DNA of 64,000 nucleotides. Source: Acidimicrobiaceae bacterium (GTDB lineage: Bacteria; Actinomycetota; Acidimicrobiia; Acidimicrobiales; Poriferisodalaceae). The stretch spans positions 21,884-85,883 of the forward strand of contig JAPOPC010000081.1 in assembly GCA_026713105.1 (NCBI GenBank). The letters run 5' to 3'. Positions 54,190 to 62,997 of this stretch are shown piece after piece; within the stretch, counting starts at the first letter, position 1; every line of letters begins with the position of its first letter. The position numbers and the translations under genes are program-made. Under the pieces are notes generated by a model that was not told the origin of the DNA, did not search any database, and was given only the letters and a program-made list of their open reading frames with translations.

Positions 54190-54749
54190 GCGACCTCAGC
54201 CCCCGGCACCCGCTGGAATCAGCGCCTGATCGTGCGGCGGTGCGCCAGCAGATGGGGCGCCGGCGCAAGGCCATGATCGGTGCCTTCGTGCTGCTGCTGC
54301 TCATCGCGGGCGGCGCGGCAACTGTTGCCGGCCTCCGCAACGCCACCCTGTTCTTCCGCAATGCCGATGAGGCAATCGCGGAGCGGGTCGAACTGGGCGA
54401 CCGTCGCTTTCGGTTGCAGGGACGGGTCGTGCCGTCCTCGGTGGCTCTCGACAGCGGTGTGACGACCTTCGAAGTGATTCACAACTGTGCATCGGTCTCG
54501 GTGCGCCATTCGGTCGATCCTCCGGACCTGTTCGAGTCGCCCTGGATCCCGGTGGTGCTCGAAGGCCGCTGGGTGCGCGGTGACGTCGTGACGGTTGGCG
54601 GCCGCGACACGCACTTCTTCTCGAGCGACAACATGCTCGTGAAGCACACCAACGAGTACGTAGCAGCCAACGCGGATCGCATCGCTGACCCCGACGAGCC
54701 GCCTGAAGGCTTCCTGGACGACTGCCCCTTCGAGGTGCCCCGGCTGTGA
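54186..54749 (+). CDS. ccmE: cytochrome c maturation heme chaperone CcmE
   Basis: A 187-aa protein: membrane anchor about 28-48 (AMIGAFVLLLLIAGGAATVAG), then an OB-type domain. The heme-binding His154 and Tyr158 (VKHTNEY) keep the H-x3-Y motif of bacterial CcmE; archaeal-type proteins have Cys at this place. Two extra cysteines occur (C101 and C180). ATG at 54186 overlaps ccmD; the frame upstream lies inside ccmD. GTGA overlap with ccmF. Confidence 0.93.
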   Translation: MSDLSPRHPLESAPDRAAVRQQMGRRRKAMIGAFVLLLLIAGGAATVAGLRNATLFFRNADEAIAERVELGDRRFRLQGRVVPSSVALDSGVTTFEVIHNCASVSVRHSVDPPDLFESPWIPVVLEGRWVRGDVVTVGGRDTHFFSSDNMLVKHTNEYVAANADRIADPDEPPEGFLDDCPFEVPRL

Positions 54750-56794
54750 TTGCCGTGCTGGGCACGCTCGGCGTGGCCGTCGGCCTCGTCAGCGCGCTCG
54801 GCGGAGCCGGAACGCTGGTTGCAGCGAGAGTGCTCGACCAGCCCGAGCGCTGCCGCCAGGCACTGGCGTGGATTGCGGCGATGGCCGCGGGCTGCGCGCT
54901 CGCCGCCGGGGCGATGGAGTTCGCGCTGCTCAGCGACGACTTCTCGCTCGCCTACGTCGCGCGCAACTCCACCATCGCCACGCCGCTCATCTACAAGATC
55001 GCAACGCTGTGGGGCGCGCTCGAAGGGTCCATCTTGCTGTGGGCACTGGTGCTGTGCGGCTACGTGGGCGCGGCAGCGTGGCGATTCCGCGACCGGACTG
55101 CAGACCCGACGGTGGCGTGGGCGCTGGCAGTGATGCTGATCGTGTGCGTCTTCTTCTTTGCGCTGCTCGCCGGCCCGGCGAACCCATTCGCCACGCTGGC
55201 TGACCCGCCCCCCGATGGCGGCGGCTTGAACCCGCTGCTGCGCAACCACCCGTTGATGGCGATTCACCCGGTGATGCTGTACCTCGGGTACGTCGGGTTC
55301 ACCGTGCCGTTCGGGTTCGCCGTCGCCGCGCTCGTCACGGGGAAATTCGACAGTCACTGGCTGGCCGATACGCGCCGCTGGACGCTCGTGGCGTGGGGCA
55401 GCCTGGGCGCGGGGATCCTGCTGGGTGCCTGGTGGTCGTATGAGGTCTTGGGCTGGGGCGGCTACTGGGCGTGGGATCCCGTCGAGAACGCTTCGTTGCT
55501 GCCGTGGCTGACGGCCACCGCATTCGTGCATTCGCTCATCACCCAGCAGCGCCGTCAGATGCTGCGGGTATGGAATCTGTCGCTGCTCATCATCACGTTC
55601 GCGTTGACCATCTTCGGCACGTTCCTCACCCGTTCAGGCGTGCTCGAGTCAGTCCACGAGTTCAGCGAATCCTCGCTCGGGCCGATCTTGTTGGGGTTCT
55701 TCGCAGCGATCGTGGTCACGGGCGTCGTGCTGGTGGCGTGGCGCGGAGAGGCGCTGCGCACGCCCGCCAGCCTGAGGTCCATCTGGTCGCGGGAGGGATC
55801 CTTCCTGGGAAACAACCTGATCTTTGCCGTGGCGGCATTCGTGGTGATGCTCGGCACGGTCTTCCCGCTCCTGGCCGAGGCTGTCTCGCAGGAGCGATTG
55901 GCCGTCGGTCGGCCGTACTTCGACCGGATGCTCGCGCCGGTGGGCATCGCGCTGCTCGGGCTCATGGCGCTGTCGCCGGCGCTGAATTGGCGCGGCACGC
56001 CAGCCGAGCTCCGCTCGAAGCGGCTCTTGTGGCCTGCGGCGGCAGGGGCGCTGACCATGTTCGTGTCGGTATGGGCAGGAGCACATGGCCTGTGGCAGGT
56101 GCTGGCGCTGGGCCTGGGCGGCTTCGTGATCGGCAGCGCGGCGCGGCTGCTGTGGCTGGGCGTGCGACGCAATGGCTGGCGCGGGCTGCTTGGCCGCACC
56201 GGCGGCGGCATGATCGCCCACATCGGCGTCGGCGTGATCGCTTTCGGCTTCATCGCATCGAGCGCCTACGGCTCTGAAGGCGAGTTCACGCTGTCACCCG
56301 GTGAGTCGGGCGTGGTGGCAGGTCACGAAATCACCTACCTGGGCCTGACCGACGGGATCGAGGACGGCAACCGGGTCGTGCGTGTGCGCGTCGACGTCGA
56401 AGGCCGCGGCGTGTTCGAGCCCGCCGTGACGCGCTTCGCCGAGTTCGGACAGCCGATCTCGACGCCGTCGGTGGCCACGAGCCTGGTTGACGACGTGTAT
56501 CTCTCGCTCGCCTCCATTCCTGACGAAGGCAGCGACGAGGTGGCGCTGCGCGTGCTCATCAAGCCCCTGGTTGCGTGGATGTGGCTGGGCGGCGCTGTGC
56601 TCGTGCTGGGCATCGCCGCGGCACTGGTGCCGACCCGCATCGGGGCACGCGATCGGGTCCGCCGTCGCCCCGTCGGTGCTCTGGGATCTACGGGATCCGC
56701 GGGAGTGCATACCGGTCTCGAAGGCGGCACACACTCGATTGTCGGCACCGTTGCGGATCGGGACGCCGAAGCGGCCGGGGAGAGCGGTTTGTGA
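54746..56794 (+). CDS. ccmF: heme lyase CcmF
   Basis: A 682-aa membrane protein with about 14 hydrophobic segments. The heme-handling motif WGGYWAWDPVENASLLPWL is intact, with family blocks LLRNHPLMAIHPVMLYLGYVGFTVPF and TIFGTFLTRSGVLESVHEF. It attaches heme to apocytochrome c with CcmH. GTG start overlapping the ccmE stop; its stop overlaps ccmG. The 60-residue tail after the last helix is Gly/Arg-rich. Confidence 0.95.
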   Translation: MIAVLGTLGVAVGLVSALGGAGTLVAARVLDQPERCRQALAWIAAMAAGCALAAGAMEFALLSDDFSLAYVARNSTIATPLIYKIATLWGALEGSILLWALVLCGYVGAAAWRFRDRTADPTVAWALAVMLIVCVFFFALLAGPANPFATLADPPPDGGGLNPLLRNHPLMAIHPVMLYLGYVGFTVPFGFAVAALVTGKFDSHWLADTRRWTLVAWGSLGAGILLGAWWSYEVLGWGGYWAWDPVENASLLPWLTATAFVHSLITQQRRQMLRVWNLSLLIITFALTIFGTFLTRSGVLESVHEFSESSLGPILLGFFAAIVVTGVVLVAWRGEALRTPASLRSIWSREGSFLGNNLIFAVAAFVVMLGTVFPLLAEAVSQERLAVGRPYFDRMLAPVGIALLGLMALSPALNWRGTPAELRSKRLLWPAAAGALTMFVSVWAGAHGLWQVLALGLGGFVIGSAARLLWLGVRRNGWRGLLGRTGGGMIAHIGVGVIAFGFIASSAYGSEGEFTLSPGESGVVAGHEITYLGLTDGIEDGNRVVRVRVDVEGRGVFEPAVTRFAEFGQPISTPSVATSLVDDVYLSLASIPDEGSDEVALRVLIKPLVAWMWLGGAVLVLGIAAALVPTRIGARDRVRRRPVGALGSTGSAGVHTGLEGGTHSIVGTVADRDAEAAGESGL

Positions 56795-57507
56795 CTTCAC
56801 CGTCCAGCGATCCGTCGAGTGCTGAACCGCAGGCTTCGTCCGGCGACAGCAGCGGCTCGGGAGCGCAGCGCGGCCCCGCCTGGGTGCGCATAGCGGCTGT
56901 GCTCGTCGGCCTGGTCGCGGCAGGCTTGATCGCAATACTCGCTACCCAAGACACCGATAGCGGCAGTATCCAAGCCGGAACTCCGCTGCGAGGAAATCTG
57001 GTCCCTCCGTTGCGAGGCGAGCTCATCTGGCCGCCTGCGTCGTTCTTCGATGTCGAAGGCGGGCAACCATTGCCCGGGGTGCAGATTGGTTCCGACGAAG
57101 TGGCGCGCTTCGATATCGACGCGGCGTCTCCCCGGTGGGTGCTCGTCAACTTCTTTGCATCTTGGTGCGTGCCATGCGAGCGCGAACACCCTGCGCTCGC
57201 GGCATGGGCGGCTCGACACCCTTACGACGGGGCAGTGGTCGCTGTCCCGTTCGGGGACCGGACCGAGGACGCGGTCGCGTTCTACGAGCGCCTCGGCGGA
57301 GACTGGCCAGTCGTCGATGATCTCGAGAATCGCTGGGCCGTCGAATTCGGTGTGCTGCGACCGCCCGAATCGTTCCTGATCACGCCGGAGGGCATCGTCG
57401 CGACCCGATTCATGGGTCAGATCAGCGCGGATGATCCCGATGCCGTCATCGCCCTGCTGCTGGGCTCTGCCGCCGAGGGCCGAGCGCCTGCGCAGCCTGA
57501 CTCATGA
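56791..57507 (+). CDS. ccmG: thiol-disulfide oxidoreductase CcmG/DsbE-like
   Basis: A 238-aa membrane-anchored thioredoxin-fold protein: anchor about 32-51, then NFFASWCVPCEREHP with C126-x2-C129, and PPESFLITPEGIVATRFMGQ containing the cis-Pro loop. Reduces apocytochrome c or CcmH. GTG start overlapping ccmF; the longer open frame is inside ccmF. N-terminal Ser/Gly-rich cytoplasmic extension of 30 residues. Confidence 0.92.
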   Translation: MTSPSSDPSSAEPQASSGDSSGSGAQRGPAWVRIAAVLVGLVAAGLIAILATQDTDSGSIQAGTPLRGNLVPPLRGELIWPPASFFDVEGGQPLPGVQIGSDEVARFDIDAASPRWVLVNFFASWCVPCEREHPALAAWAARHPYDGAVVAVPFGDRTEDAVAFYERLGGDWPVVDDLENRWAVEFGVLRPPESFLITPEGIVATRFMGQISADDPDAVIALLLGSAAEGRAPAQPDS

Positions 57508-57587
57508 GCGCGGAAGGAACGCGGCCGGCGCCGCCCCGGCTCGTGCGCTGGTTCCGGCTGTCGCTTTCACTCCACCTGCCGCGGTGA
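57504..57587 (+). CDS. possible 27-aa coupled ORF between ccmG and ccmH
   Basis: ATG overlaps the ccmG stop (ATGA) and the frame ends with TGA 7 bp before ccmH. The product is basic and amphipathic (RLVRWFRLSLSLHL). Could be a real small protein, a coupling leader peptide, or chance. Confidence 0.25.
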   Translation: MSAEGTRPAPPRLVRWFRLSLSLHLPR

Positions 57588-57594
57588 GCACGCC

Positions 57595-58872
57595 ATGACC
57601 GACTCGGAGCCGACTTCGCCCGCTGAGCCAACCCAACCGGCCAGCCGCGGATCGGTGAAGCGGCGCGTCGGCTGGCTTGCCGTTGCTGCTGTGGCCATCG
57701 TCGCCGCCGTTCTCGCGGCGACGGCGTCGCGGCCGCCGGCGACAGAGGCCGAGCGCGCCTACGAGCTGAAGCAGGCCACGCTGTGTCCGGTCTGCGACGG
57801 CCAGAGCGTGCTCGAGTCGAACGCGCCGGCCGCAGCCGCTATGCGCCGGCAGATCGACCTCTGGGTAGATGCCGGACGCAGCGACTCCCAGATTCGGGCC
57901 GACCTTGCCGCCGCCTACGGCGACGACGTGAACGCATTGCCGCCGGGGCAGGGGATCGGCACGCTGGTGTGGGCGCTCCCGGTGGCCGCGTTTGCAGCAG
58001 CCGGGGCTGGGCTGTGGGCCGCGACCCGTCGCTGGAAGCTGCGGGCGGCCGCCGCGGGCGCACCTGACGACGGCACCGATTCCCGTTCGAGCAGCGCAGG
58101 GCCCGGCGCGGACAGCGATGCCGAACCTGATCTGCTCGATGACGGCTCTGGCAGTCGTTCAGCGGCGGAGCGTTCCGGTGGCGATCCGCGCGCGAGACCA
58201 GCGCGCCTCGTCTCCGTCGCCACCATCACCGCCTTGGTGCTGGTGGGTGCGCTGGCTGGCGTGCTGGTGGCGCGCTCGGCCGGGCTGCGCCTGTCGGGCG
58301 AGACCCTCTCAGGCGACATCGACCGTTCGGCTCGCTCGCTGCTCGTCGACGCCCAGCGGCAGTTCGCTGCGAACCAGCTCTCCGAGTCTCGCGCCACGCT
58401 GGAGGAGATCTTTCGGCTCGATCGTGACCTGCGTGGCGCGCTCGTGCTGTCGGCGCGCCTGCACTTGCGCCACTGCGAATCGCTGTCGGCTCAGGACGGG
58501 CCGGGTTCCGGCGAGACAGCCGATGCCCCTGCGGCCGGCTGTGACCTGCAGTCGGCTCTAGTGGACCTCGACCGAGTGCTGGCAGATGATCCCAGCGACA
58601 CCGAGGCACTGGCCCTGCGCGGCTGGCTGCTGGTGCGCATCCCTGACCGCGAGCTGGTCGCAGCAGGCATCGCGTCGCTCGATGCCGCCGTCGCACTCAA
58701 CCCCGGCGAGTTCGACCCGTGGGTGTTCCGCGGCTACACGGCCCGTTTCATCGAACGAGATTTGTCCGCCGCCATCGGCCATTACCAAGCGGCGCTCCAG
58801 CGCGACCCGCCGCCCGCCATGGCCGCCGCTCTCGAAACCGCAATCGCAGAAATGCGAGCCGAACTCGAATAG
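57595..58872 (+). CDS. ccmH: CcmH-CcmI fusion (cytochrome c maturation thioreductase with TPR domain)
   Basis: A 425-aa protein. N-terminal helix about 26-45, then the CcmH domain with LCPVCDGQSVLESNAP (C64-x2-C67), a second helix about 123-142, an acidic linker, a third helix about 208-228 and TPR-like repeats to the end (SALVDLDRVLADDPSDTEALALRGWL, AALNPGEFDPWVFRGYTARF). This is the CcmH plus CycH/CcmI arrangement that holds apocytochrome c for heme attachment. The residue after the second Cys is Asp where Gln is common (CxxCQ). Ends the locus. Confidence 0.9.
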   Translation: MTDSEPTSPAEPTQPASRGSVKRRVGWLAVAAVAIVAAVLAATASRPPATEAERAYELKQATLCPVCDGQSVLESNAPAAAAMRRQIDLWVDAGRSDSQIRADLAAAYGDDVNALPPGQGIGTLVWALPVAAFAAAGAGLWAATRRWKLRAAAAGAPDDGTDSRSSSAGPGADSDAEPDLLDDGSGSRSAAERSGGDPRARPARLVSVATITALVLVGALAGVLVARSAGLRLSGETLSGDIDRSARSLLVDAQRQFAANQLSESRATLEEIFRLDRDLRGALVLSARLHLRHCESLSAQDGPGSGETADAPAAGCDLQSALVDLDRVLADDPSDTEALALRGWLLVRIPDRELVAAGIASLDAAVALNPGEFDPWVFRGYTARFIERDLSAAIGHYQAALQRDPPPAMAAALETAIAEMRAELE

Positions 58873-58932
58873 CCAACTGCAGAACGTCCGCGAGATCGCT
58901 CAGCTAGCCACTTCGACGACTATTGGACAACT

Positions 58933-59385
58933 TCAAAATGGATGGGGATGGCGTTCGGTGAGGTGCTTATACCACCGGCTGTATTTGCGCTCACGCTCAG
59001 CACGTCGCAAGTACCTCGCTGCAGACTGCTGGTTTCCGTTGGCCTGGGCCGTCTCGGCTCGAGCCTGGAACTCCTCCGCCTTCCGATCACAACTCCGAAT
59101 CGCATAGTCGTCGAAGCGACTGAGCTGCTGGTTGATCCAGTGACCGGGACCCATCCGGACCAGTTCTTGCCCTGCACTGCCGAGCGCTTCGACCCGCAGC
59201 ACGGCGCGGCGTAAGCGGTTCCTTGCGACCAATTCGAACCCGACGCCGTTCGCAATACTCGCCGGAATCAGGACCCACCACGCCGCCCAACGCGACGAGG
59301 CGATCCACAGGATGGTCACAGTGATCCCCGATGCCTGGGACCACAGGTGGAGGCCAAGCGCGACACGGTCCTGCCGATAACTCAC
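58933..59385 (-). CDS. membrane-anchored protein of unknown function
   Basis: A 150-aa protein with an N-terminal hydrophobic hairpin (VTILWIASSRWAAWWVLIPASIANGVGFE) and a basic, helical C-terminal half (FQARAETAQANGNQQSAARYLRRAERERKYSRWYKHL), likely coiled coil. GTG start. I do not recognise the family. Convergent with the ccm locus. Base composition is lower in GC than neighbours, together with the adjacent HicBA pair this may mark a small insertion. Confidence 0.55.
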   Translation of the reverse strand: MSYRQDRVALGLHLWSQASGITVTILWIASSRWAAWWVLIPASIANGVGFELVARNRLRRAVLRVEALGSAGQELVRMGPGHWINQQLSRFDDYAIRSCDRKAEEFQARAETAQANGNQQSAARYLRRAERERKYSRWYKHLTERHPHPF

Positions 59386-59479
59386 AAGACGGCCGTCAGA
59401 CCAGCGGACCCTTCGGAACGCCCAACTTCGGGAACTACCCTTGCCGGTACGCGAGACTGCTTCCTTGAGGGCGTGAACG

Positions 59480-59716
59480 ATGTCAAAAACCTACACACTG
59501 CCCTATACGCTGAAGGCGCCCTCGGAGGAGACCGAGCACATGTATCTGGCCGAAGTGCCTGTGCTCCCGGGGTGCCGTGCGTGGGGCGAGACCGCCGAAG
59601 AAGCGCTGCACAACCTCGACGGAGTCGCGGCGGACTTCATCGCATCGTACGAAGAGCACGGCGACGAACTCCCCCCGTCCATTGCCGCTGCCGGCGAACT
59701 CGTCATCGCAGTGTGA
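59480..59716 (+). CDS. hicB: HicB-family antitoxin
   Basis: A 78-aa protein: YLAEVPVLPGCRAWGETAEEALHNLDGVAADFIASYEEHGDELPP is the degenerate RNase H-like fold of short HicB antitoxins. No C-terminal DNA-binding domain, so autoregulation may rely on the complex or be absent. GAGG 9 nt upstream of the ATG. Antitoxin first, then toxin. Overlaps hicA by GTGA, so the toxin depends on antitoxin translation. Confidence 0.88.
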   Translation: MSKTYTLPYTLKAPSEETEHMYLAEVPVLPGCRAWGETAEEALHNLDGVAADFIASYEEHGDELPPSIAAAGELVIAV

Positions 59717-59922
59717 CGTATCGGGAACTGACCCGGAAACTGAAGTCACTCGGATGCGAGTTCGATCGCCAGTCGCGAGGCTCGCACGAGATCTGGCGCA
59801 ACCCGGCCACAGGTAGCCGGACCACGATTCCCAATTGGGGCGGGCGGGATCTGCGCCACGGAACGATCCGGGCGATCGTGCGAGACCTTGAACTCGACAA
59901 GGCGGACTTCGACCAAGCCTGA
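59713..59922 (+). CDS. hicA: HicA-family mRNA interferase toxin
   Basis: A 69-aa dsRBD-like protein: TYRELTRKLKSLGCEFDRQSRGSHEIWRNP and TTIPNWGGRDLRHGTIRAIVRDLEL. Catalytic His25 in GSHEIW is intact. Cleaves mRNA when HicB is lost. GTG start at 59713; the longer open frame that contains it begins upstream of hicB and is not translated as such. Confidence 0.88.
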   Translation: MTYRELTRKLKSLGCEFDRQSRGSHEIWRNPATGSRTTIPNWGGRDLRHGTIRAIVRDLELDKADFDQA

Positions 59923-60128
59923 CAGCGGATCCCACTTGTCGCGACCCGACATCGACCGAATGATGCAGCCGCCCGGCGAGAGGACCGGTTGCCGAGGAAG
60001 GCACAGGTGGCAGGCCGCTGCGGGCGGCGGCAGTACCGGCAGTAGCGTGCGAGGCGAGCGGCAGATGCGGCTGCAACGCCGGTGCAGCCACCAAGCGGCA
60101 ATCGATCGCAACCGGCCAGGGGCACCCA

Positions 60129-61313
60129 GTGAAGGGCAAGCGTCGAGGGTCTGCCACCAACGGCGGTCCAGCCAAGGTCACCGACCAGCAGCTGGCGGCC
60201 GCAGTGGCAGATGTGATCGATCCCGAGCTGCGACGACCCATCGGTCAGATGGGCATGCTGCGGGCTGCTGCGGTTGCCGGGCGCGCTGCACAAGTGCTCG
60301 TCGCCCTGCCTTCGAACGACTGGCCTGCAGCCGGACATGTTTCGCACGCCGTGAGCGAGGCGGGGCGCTCGCTGGACGGCATCGACGACGTGGTCGTCGA
60401 GTTCACGGTGATGGACGAGGCCGAGCAGTCGGCACTGAGAGCCCAGCTCATCGGTGATCCAGGGGCCACTGCGGGCACACACGAAGGCCACGGCCACGCC
60501 GAAGGCCGCGAGGTGCCTTTCGCCCAGGCCGGGAACAAGACCCGCGTGCTGCTCGTGGCGAGCGGCAAGGGCGGAGTCGGCAAGTCCAGCGTGACGGTGA
60601 ATCTCGCGATCGCGTTGGCCCAGCGTGGCACCCGCACCGCGGTCATCGACGCCGACGTCTGGGGCTTTTCCATTCCGCGGATGCTCGGCGTGAGCCGTCC
60701 GCCCACCGTCATCGACCAGATGGTCGTGCCCACCGAAGCTCACGGCGTGCGCTGCATGTCGATGGGTTTCTTCGCACGCGAGGACCAACCGGTGATCTGG
60801 CGGGGCCCGATGCTGCACAAGGCGCTTGAGCAGTTCCTGACCGACGTCTTCTGGGACGAGCCCGACCACCTCCTCATCGATCTTCCGCCGGGCACCGGTG
60901 ACATCTCGCTCTCGCTGGCGCAGTTCCTGCCTCGTTCTGAGCTGCTGGTGGTGACCACTCCGCAGCCCGCAGCTCAGAAGGTGGCCCAGCGCGCCGCCCA
61001 CATGGCTGGGCGCGTCAACCTGCAGGTGCGAGCGGTGATCGAGAACATGAGCTGGTTCACCGGAGACGACGGCAAGCGCTACGAGCTGTTCGGTTCCGGC
61101 GGCGGGCAAGCGCTCGCCGACGAGCTGGAGGTGCCGTTGCTCGGCCAGGTGCCCCTGGTGCCGCAACTGCGCGCAGGCGGTGACGAGGGCCTGCCGATCA
61201 CCGCGGTCGATCCAAACAGTGAGACCGCCGGAGTCTTCAGGAACATGGCGCGCCTGCTCTGCGAGGAGCATCTGCCCACCCGGCGCTACAACGAGGGGCT
61301 GAAGCTGCTGTGA
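60129..61313 (+). CDS. mrp: Mrp/NBP35-family iron-sulfur cluster carrier ATPase
   Basis: A 394-aa P-loop protein. N-terminal MIP18-like region (VADVIDPELRRPIGQMGML), a His-rich linker (HEGHGHAEGRE), then deviant Walker A SGKGGVGKSS (145-154) and DLPPGTGDISLSLAQ. No C-terminal CxxC pair was seen in the usual Mrp position, so cluster binding may differ from classical ApbC. GTG start with AGGGG 7 nt ahead. Cytoplasmic Fe-S delivery is inferred from family. Confidence 0.9.
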   Translation: MKGKRRGSATNGGPAKVTDQQLAAAVADVIDPELRRPIGQMGMLRAAAVAGRAAQVLVALPSNDWPAAGHVSHAVSEAGRSLDGIDDVVVEFTVMDEAEQSALRAQLIGDPGATAGTHEGHGHAEGREVPFAQAGNKTRVLLVASGKGGVGKSSVTVNLAIALAQRGTRTAVIDADVWGFSIPRMLGVSRPPTVIDQMVVPTEAHGVRCMSMGFFAREDQPVIWRGPMLHKALEQFLTDVFWDEPDHLLIDLPPGTGDISLSLAQFLPRSELLVVTTPQPAAQKVAQRAAHMAGRVNLQVRAVIENMSWFTGDDGKRYELFGSGGGQALADELEVPLLGQVPLVPQLRAGGDEGLPITAVDPNSETAGVFRNMARLLCEEHLPTRRYNEGLKLL

Positions 61314-61374
61314 GCGCCGTGCTCGCGTCGTCCACTCGGTCACCGGCCGCGCCAAGGTGTCGGGGAGCGGGATT

Positions 61375-62997
61375 ATGAGCGTCGATTCAGCGGCTCCGGC
61401 GCTGATCGGGACGCTCGACGAAATCCAGTTCGACAATCGCTTCACCGCAGCGTTGCCCGCGGATCCGGAGCGCGACAACTTCCGTCGTCAGGTTGCGGGC
61501 GCCTGCTACTCGCGGGTGGCGCCCACTGCTACGCCTGCGCCCCGGTTGCTTGCGCACAGCGCAGAGATGATGGAACGGCTCGGGTTCGAGACGGGACTGC
61601 TCGAAGACCCGCAGTTCGCCGCGGTATTCGGCGGCAGCGTCGTGCTCGACGGCATGGACCCCCACGCCCACTGCTACGGCGGCCACCAGTTCGGCAACTG
61701 GGCTGGTCAGCTCGGTGACGGCAGGGCGATCGCGCTCGGCGAGATGGTTGACACGCTCGGCCAGCACCAGACTCTCCAGCTCAAGGGCGCCGGACCCACG
61801 CCCTACTCACGCACCGCTGACGGCTTGGCGGTACTGCGCAGTTCGGTGCGCGAATTCCTCTGCAGTGAGGCCATGGCACACCTCGGCGTGCCCACCACCC
61901 GGGCGCTCAGCCTGGTGGGGACCGGCGACATGGTCATGCGCGACATGCTCTATGACGGCAACCCTGCGCCAGAGCCCGGGGCGGTGGTGTGCCGCGTGGC
62001 ACCCTCGTTCGTTCGATTCGGCAATTTCCAGATCTTCGCCTCGCGCGGCGAGATCGAGACGCTGCGCACGCTGGCCGACTTCGTCATCGATGCCGATTTC
62101 GCCCACCTGACGGCCGAACGGGCGCCGGATCGGTATGTGCAGTTTTTCGACGAGGTGGTGCGAACGACTGCGGACATGGTGTGCGAGTGGCTGCGGGTCG
62201 GTTTCGTCCACGGTGTGATGAACACCGACAACATGTCGATCCTGGGTCTCACGATCGACTATGGCCCCTATGGCTGGCTCGACGACTACGACCCCGACTG
62301 GACGCCGAACACGACCGACGCGGCCCACCGCCGTTACCGCTTCGGCACCCAGCCGGCCGTCGCGCAGTGGAACCTGATGCAGCTCGCCAATGCGTTGTAC
62401 CCGCTGGTCGGCGAGGCCGAGCCGCTGCAGGCGGCCCTCGACGGCTACGTGCCGTACTTCGAGCAGAAATGGTCGGCGATGATGGCCGCCAAGCTCGGCT
62501 TGCCGGGGCTGGAGACCGAGGTCGACCGCGAGCTGGCGACTGGCGTGCTGGAGGTGCTCCGGCTGGTCGAAACCGACATGACGGTGTTCTGGCGACGGCT
62601 CGCGACGGTCGACACCTCCGACGGCGTCGAGCCAGCCGATCGCATCGCCCCGCTGGCAGACGCCTACTACCGTCCCGCCGAGGTCACCGATGAGCACCGC
62701 GCAGCCACAAGCGAGTTCGTCGAGCGCTATGCAGCACGGCTGCGAGAGCTCGCCATCGCGGACCCCGCACGAGCCGAAACGATGAACCGAGTCAATCCCA
62801 AGTACGTGCTGCGGAACTACCTGGCCCAGCTGGCCATCGACAGCGCAACCGAGGGCCGGCCCGAAGCCATCGGCGAGTTGCTCGATGTCATGCGCCGCCC
62901 CTACGACGAACAGCCCGAGCGGGAGTCCTACGCGGCGCTGCGACCCGACTGGGCCCGTACCCGAGTCGGCTGCAGCCAGCTCTCCTGCAGTTCTTAG
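61375..62997 (+). CDS. selO: protein adenylyltransferase SelO
   Basis: A 540-aa pseudokinase-fold enzyme that AMPylates proteins. Family blocks: YGGHQFGNWAGQLGDGRAI, LKGAGPTPYSRTADGLAVLRSSVREFL, GFVHGVMNTDNMSILGLTIDYGPYGWLD, and NPKYVLRNY. The C-terminus ends CSS, with Cys at the antepenultimate position occupied by selenocysteine in the vertebrate enzyme. ATG at 61375 has GGAG 7 nt ahead and is preferred to a GTG six codons earlier. Confidence 0.95.
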   Translation: MSVDSAAPALIGTLDEIQFDNRFTAALPADPERDNFRRQVAGACYSRVAPTATPAPRLLAHSAEMMERLGFETGLLEDPQFAAVFGGSVVLDGMDPHAHCYGGHQFGNWAGQLGDGRAIALGEMVDTLGQHQTLQLKGAGPTPYSRTADGLAVLRSSVREFLCSEAMAHLGVPTTRALSLVGTGDMVMRDMLYDGNPAPEPGAVVCRVAPSFVRFGNFQIFASRGEIETLRTLADFVIDADFAHLTAERAPDRYVQFFDEVVRTTADMVCEWLRVGFVHGVMNTDNMSILGLTIDYGPYGWLDDYDPDWTPNTTDAAHRRYRFGTQPAVAQWNLMQLANALYPLVGEAEPLQAALDGYVPYFEQKWSAMMAAKLGLPGLETEVDRELATGVLEVLRLVETDMTVFWRRLATVDTSDGVEPADRIAPLADAYYRPAEVTDEHRAATSEFVERYAARLRELAIADPARAETMNRVNPKYVLRNYLAQLAIDSATEGRPEAIGELLDVMRRPYDEQPERESYAALRPDWARTRVGCSQLSCSS

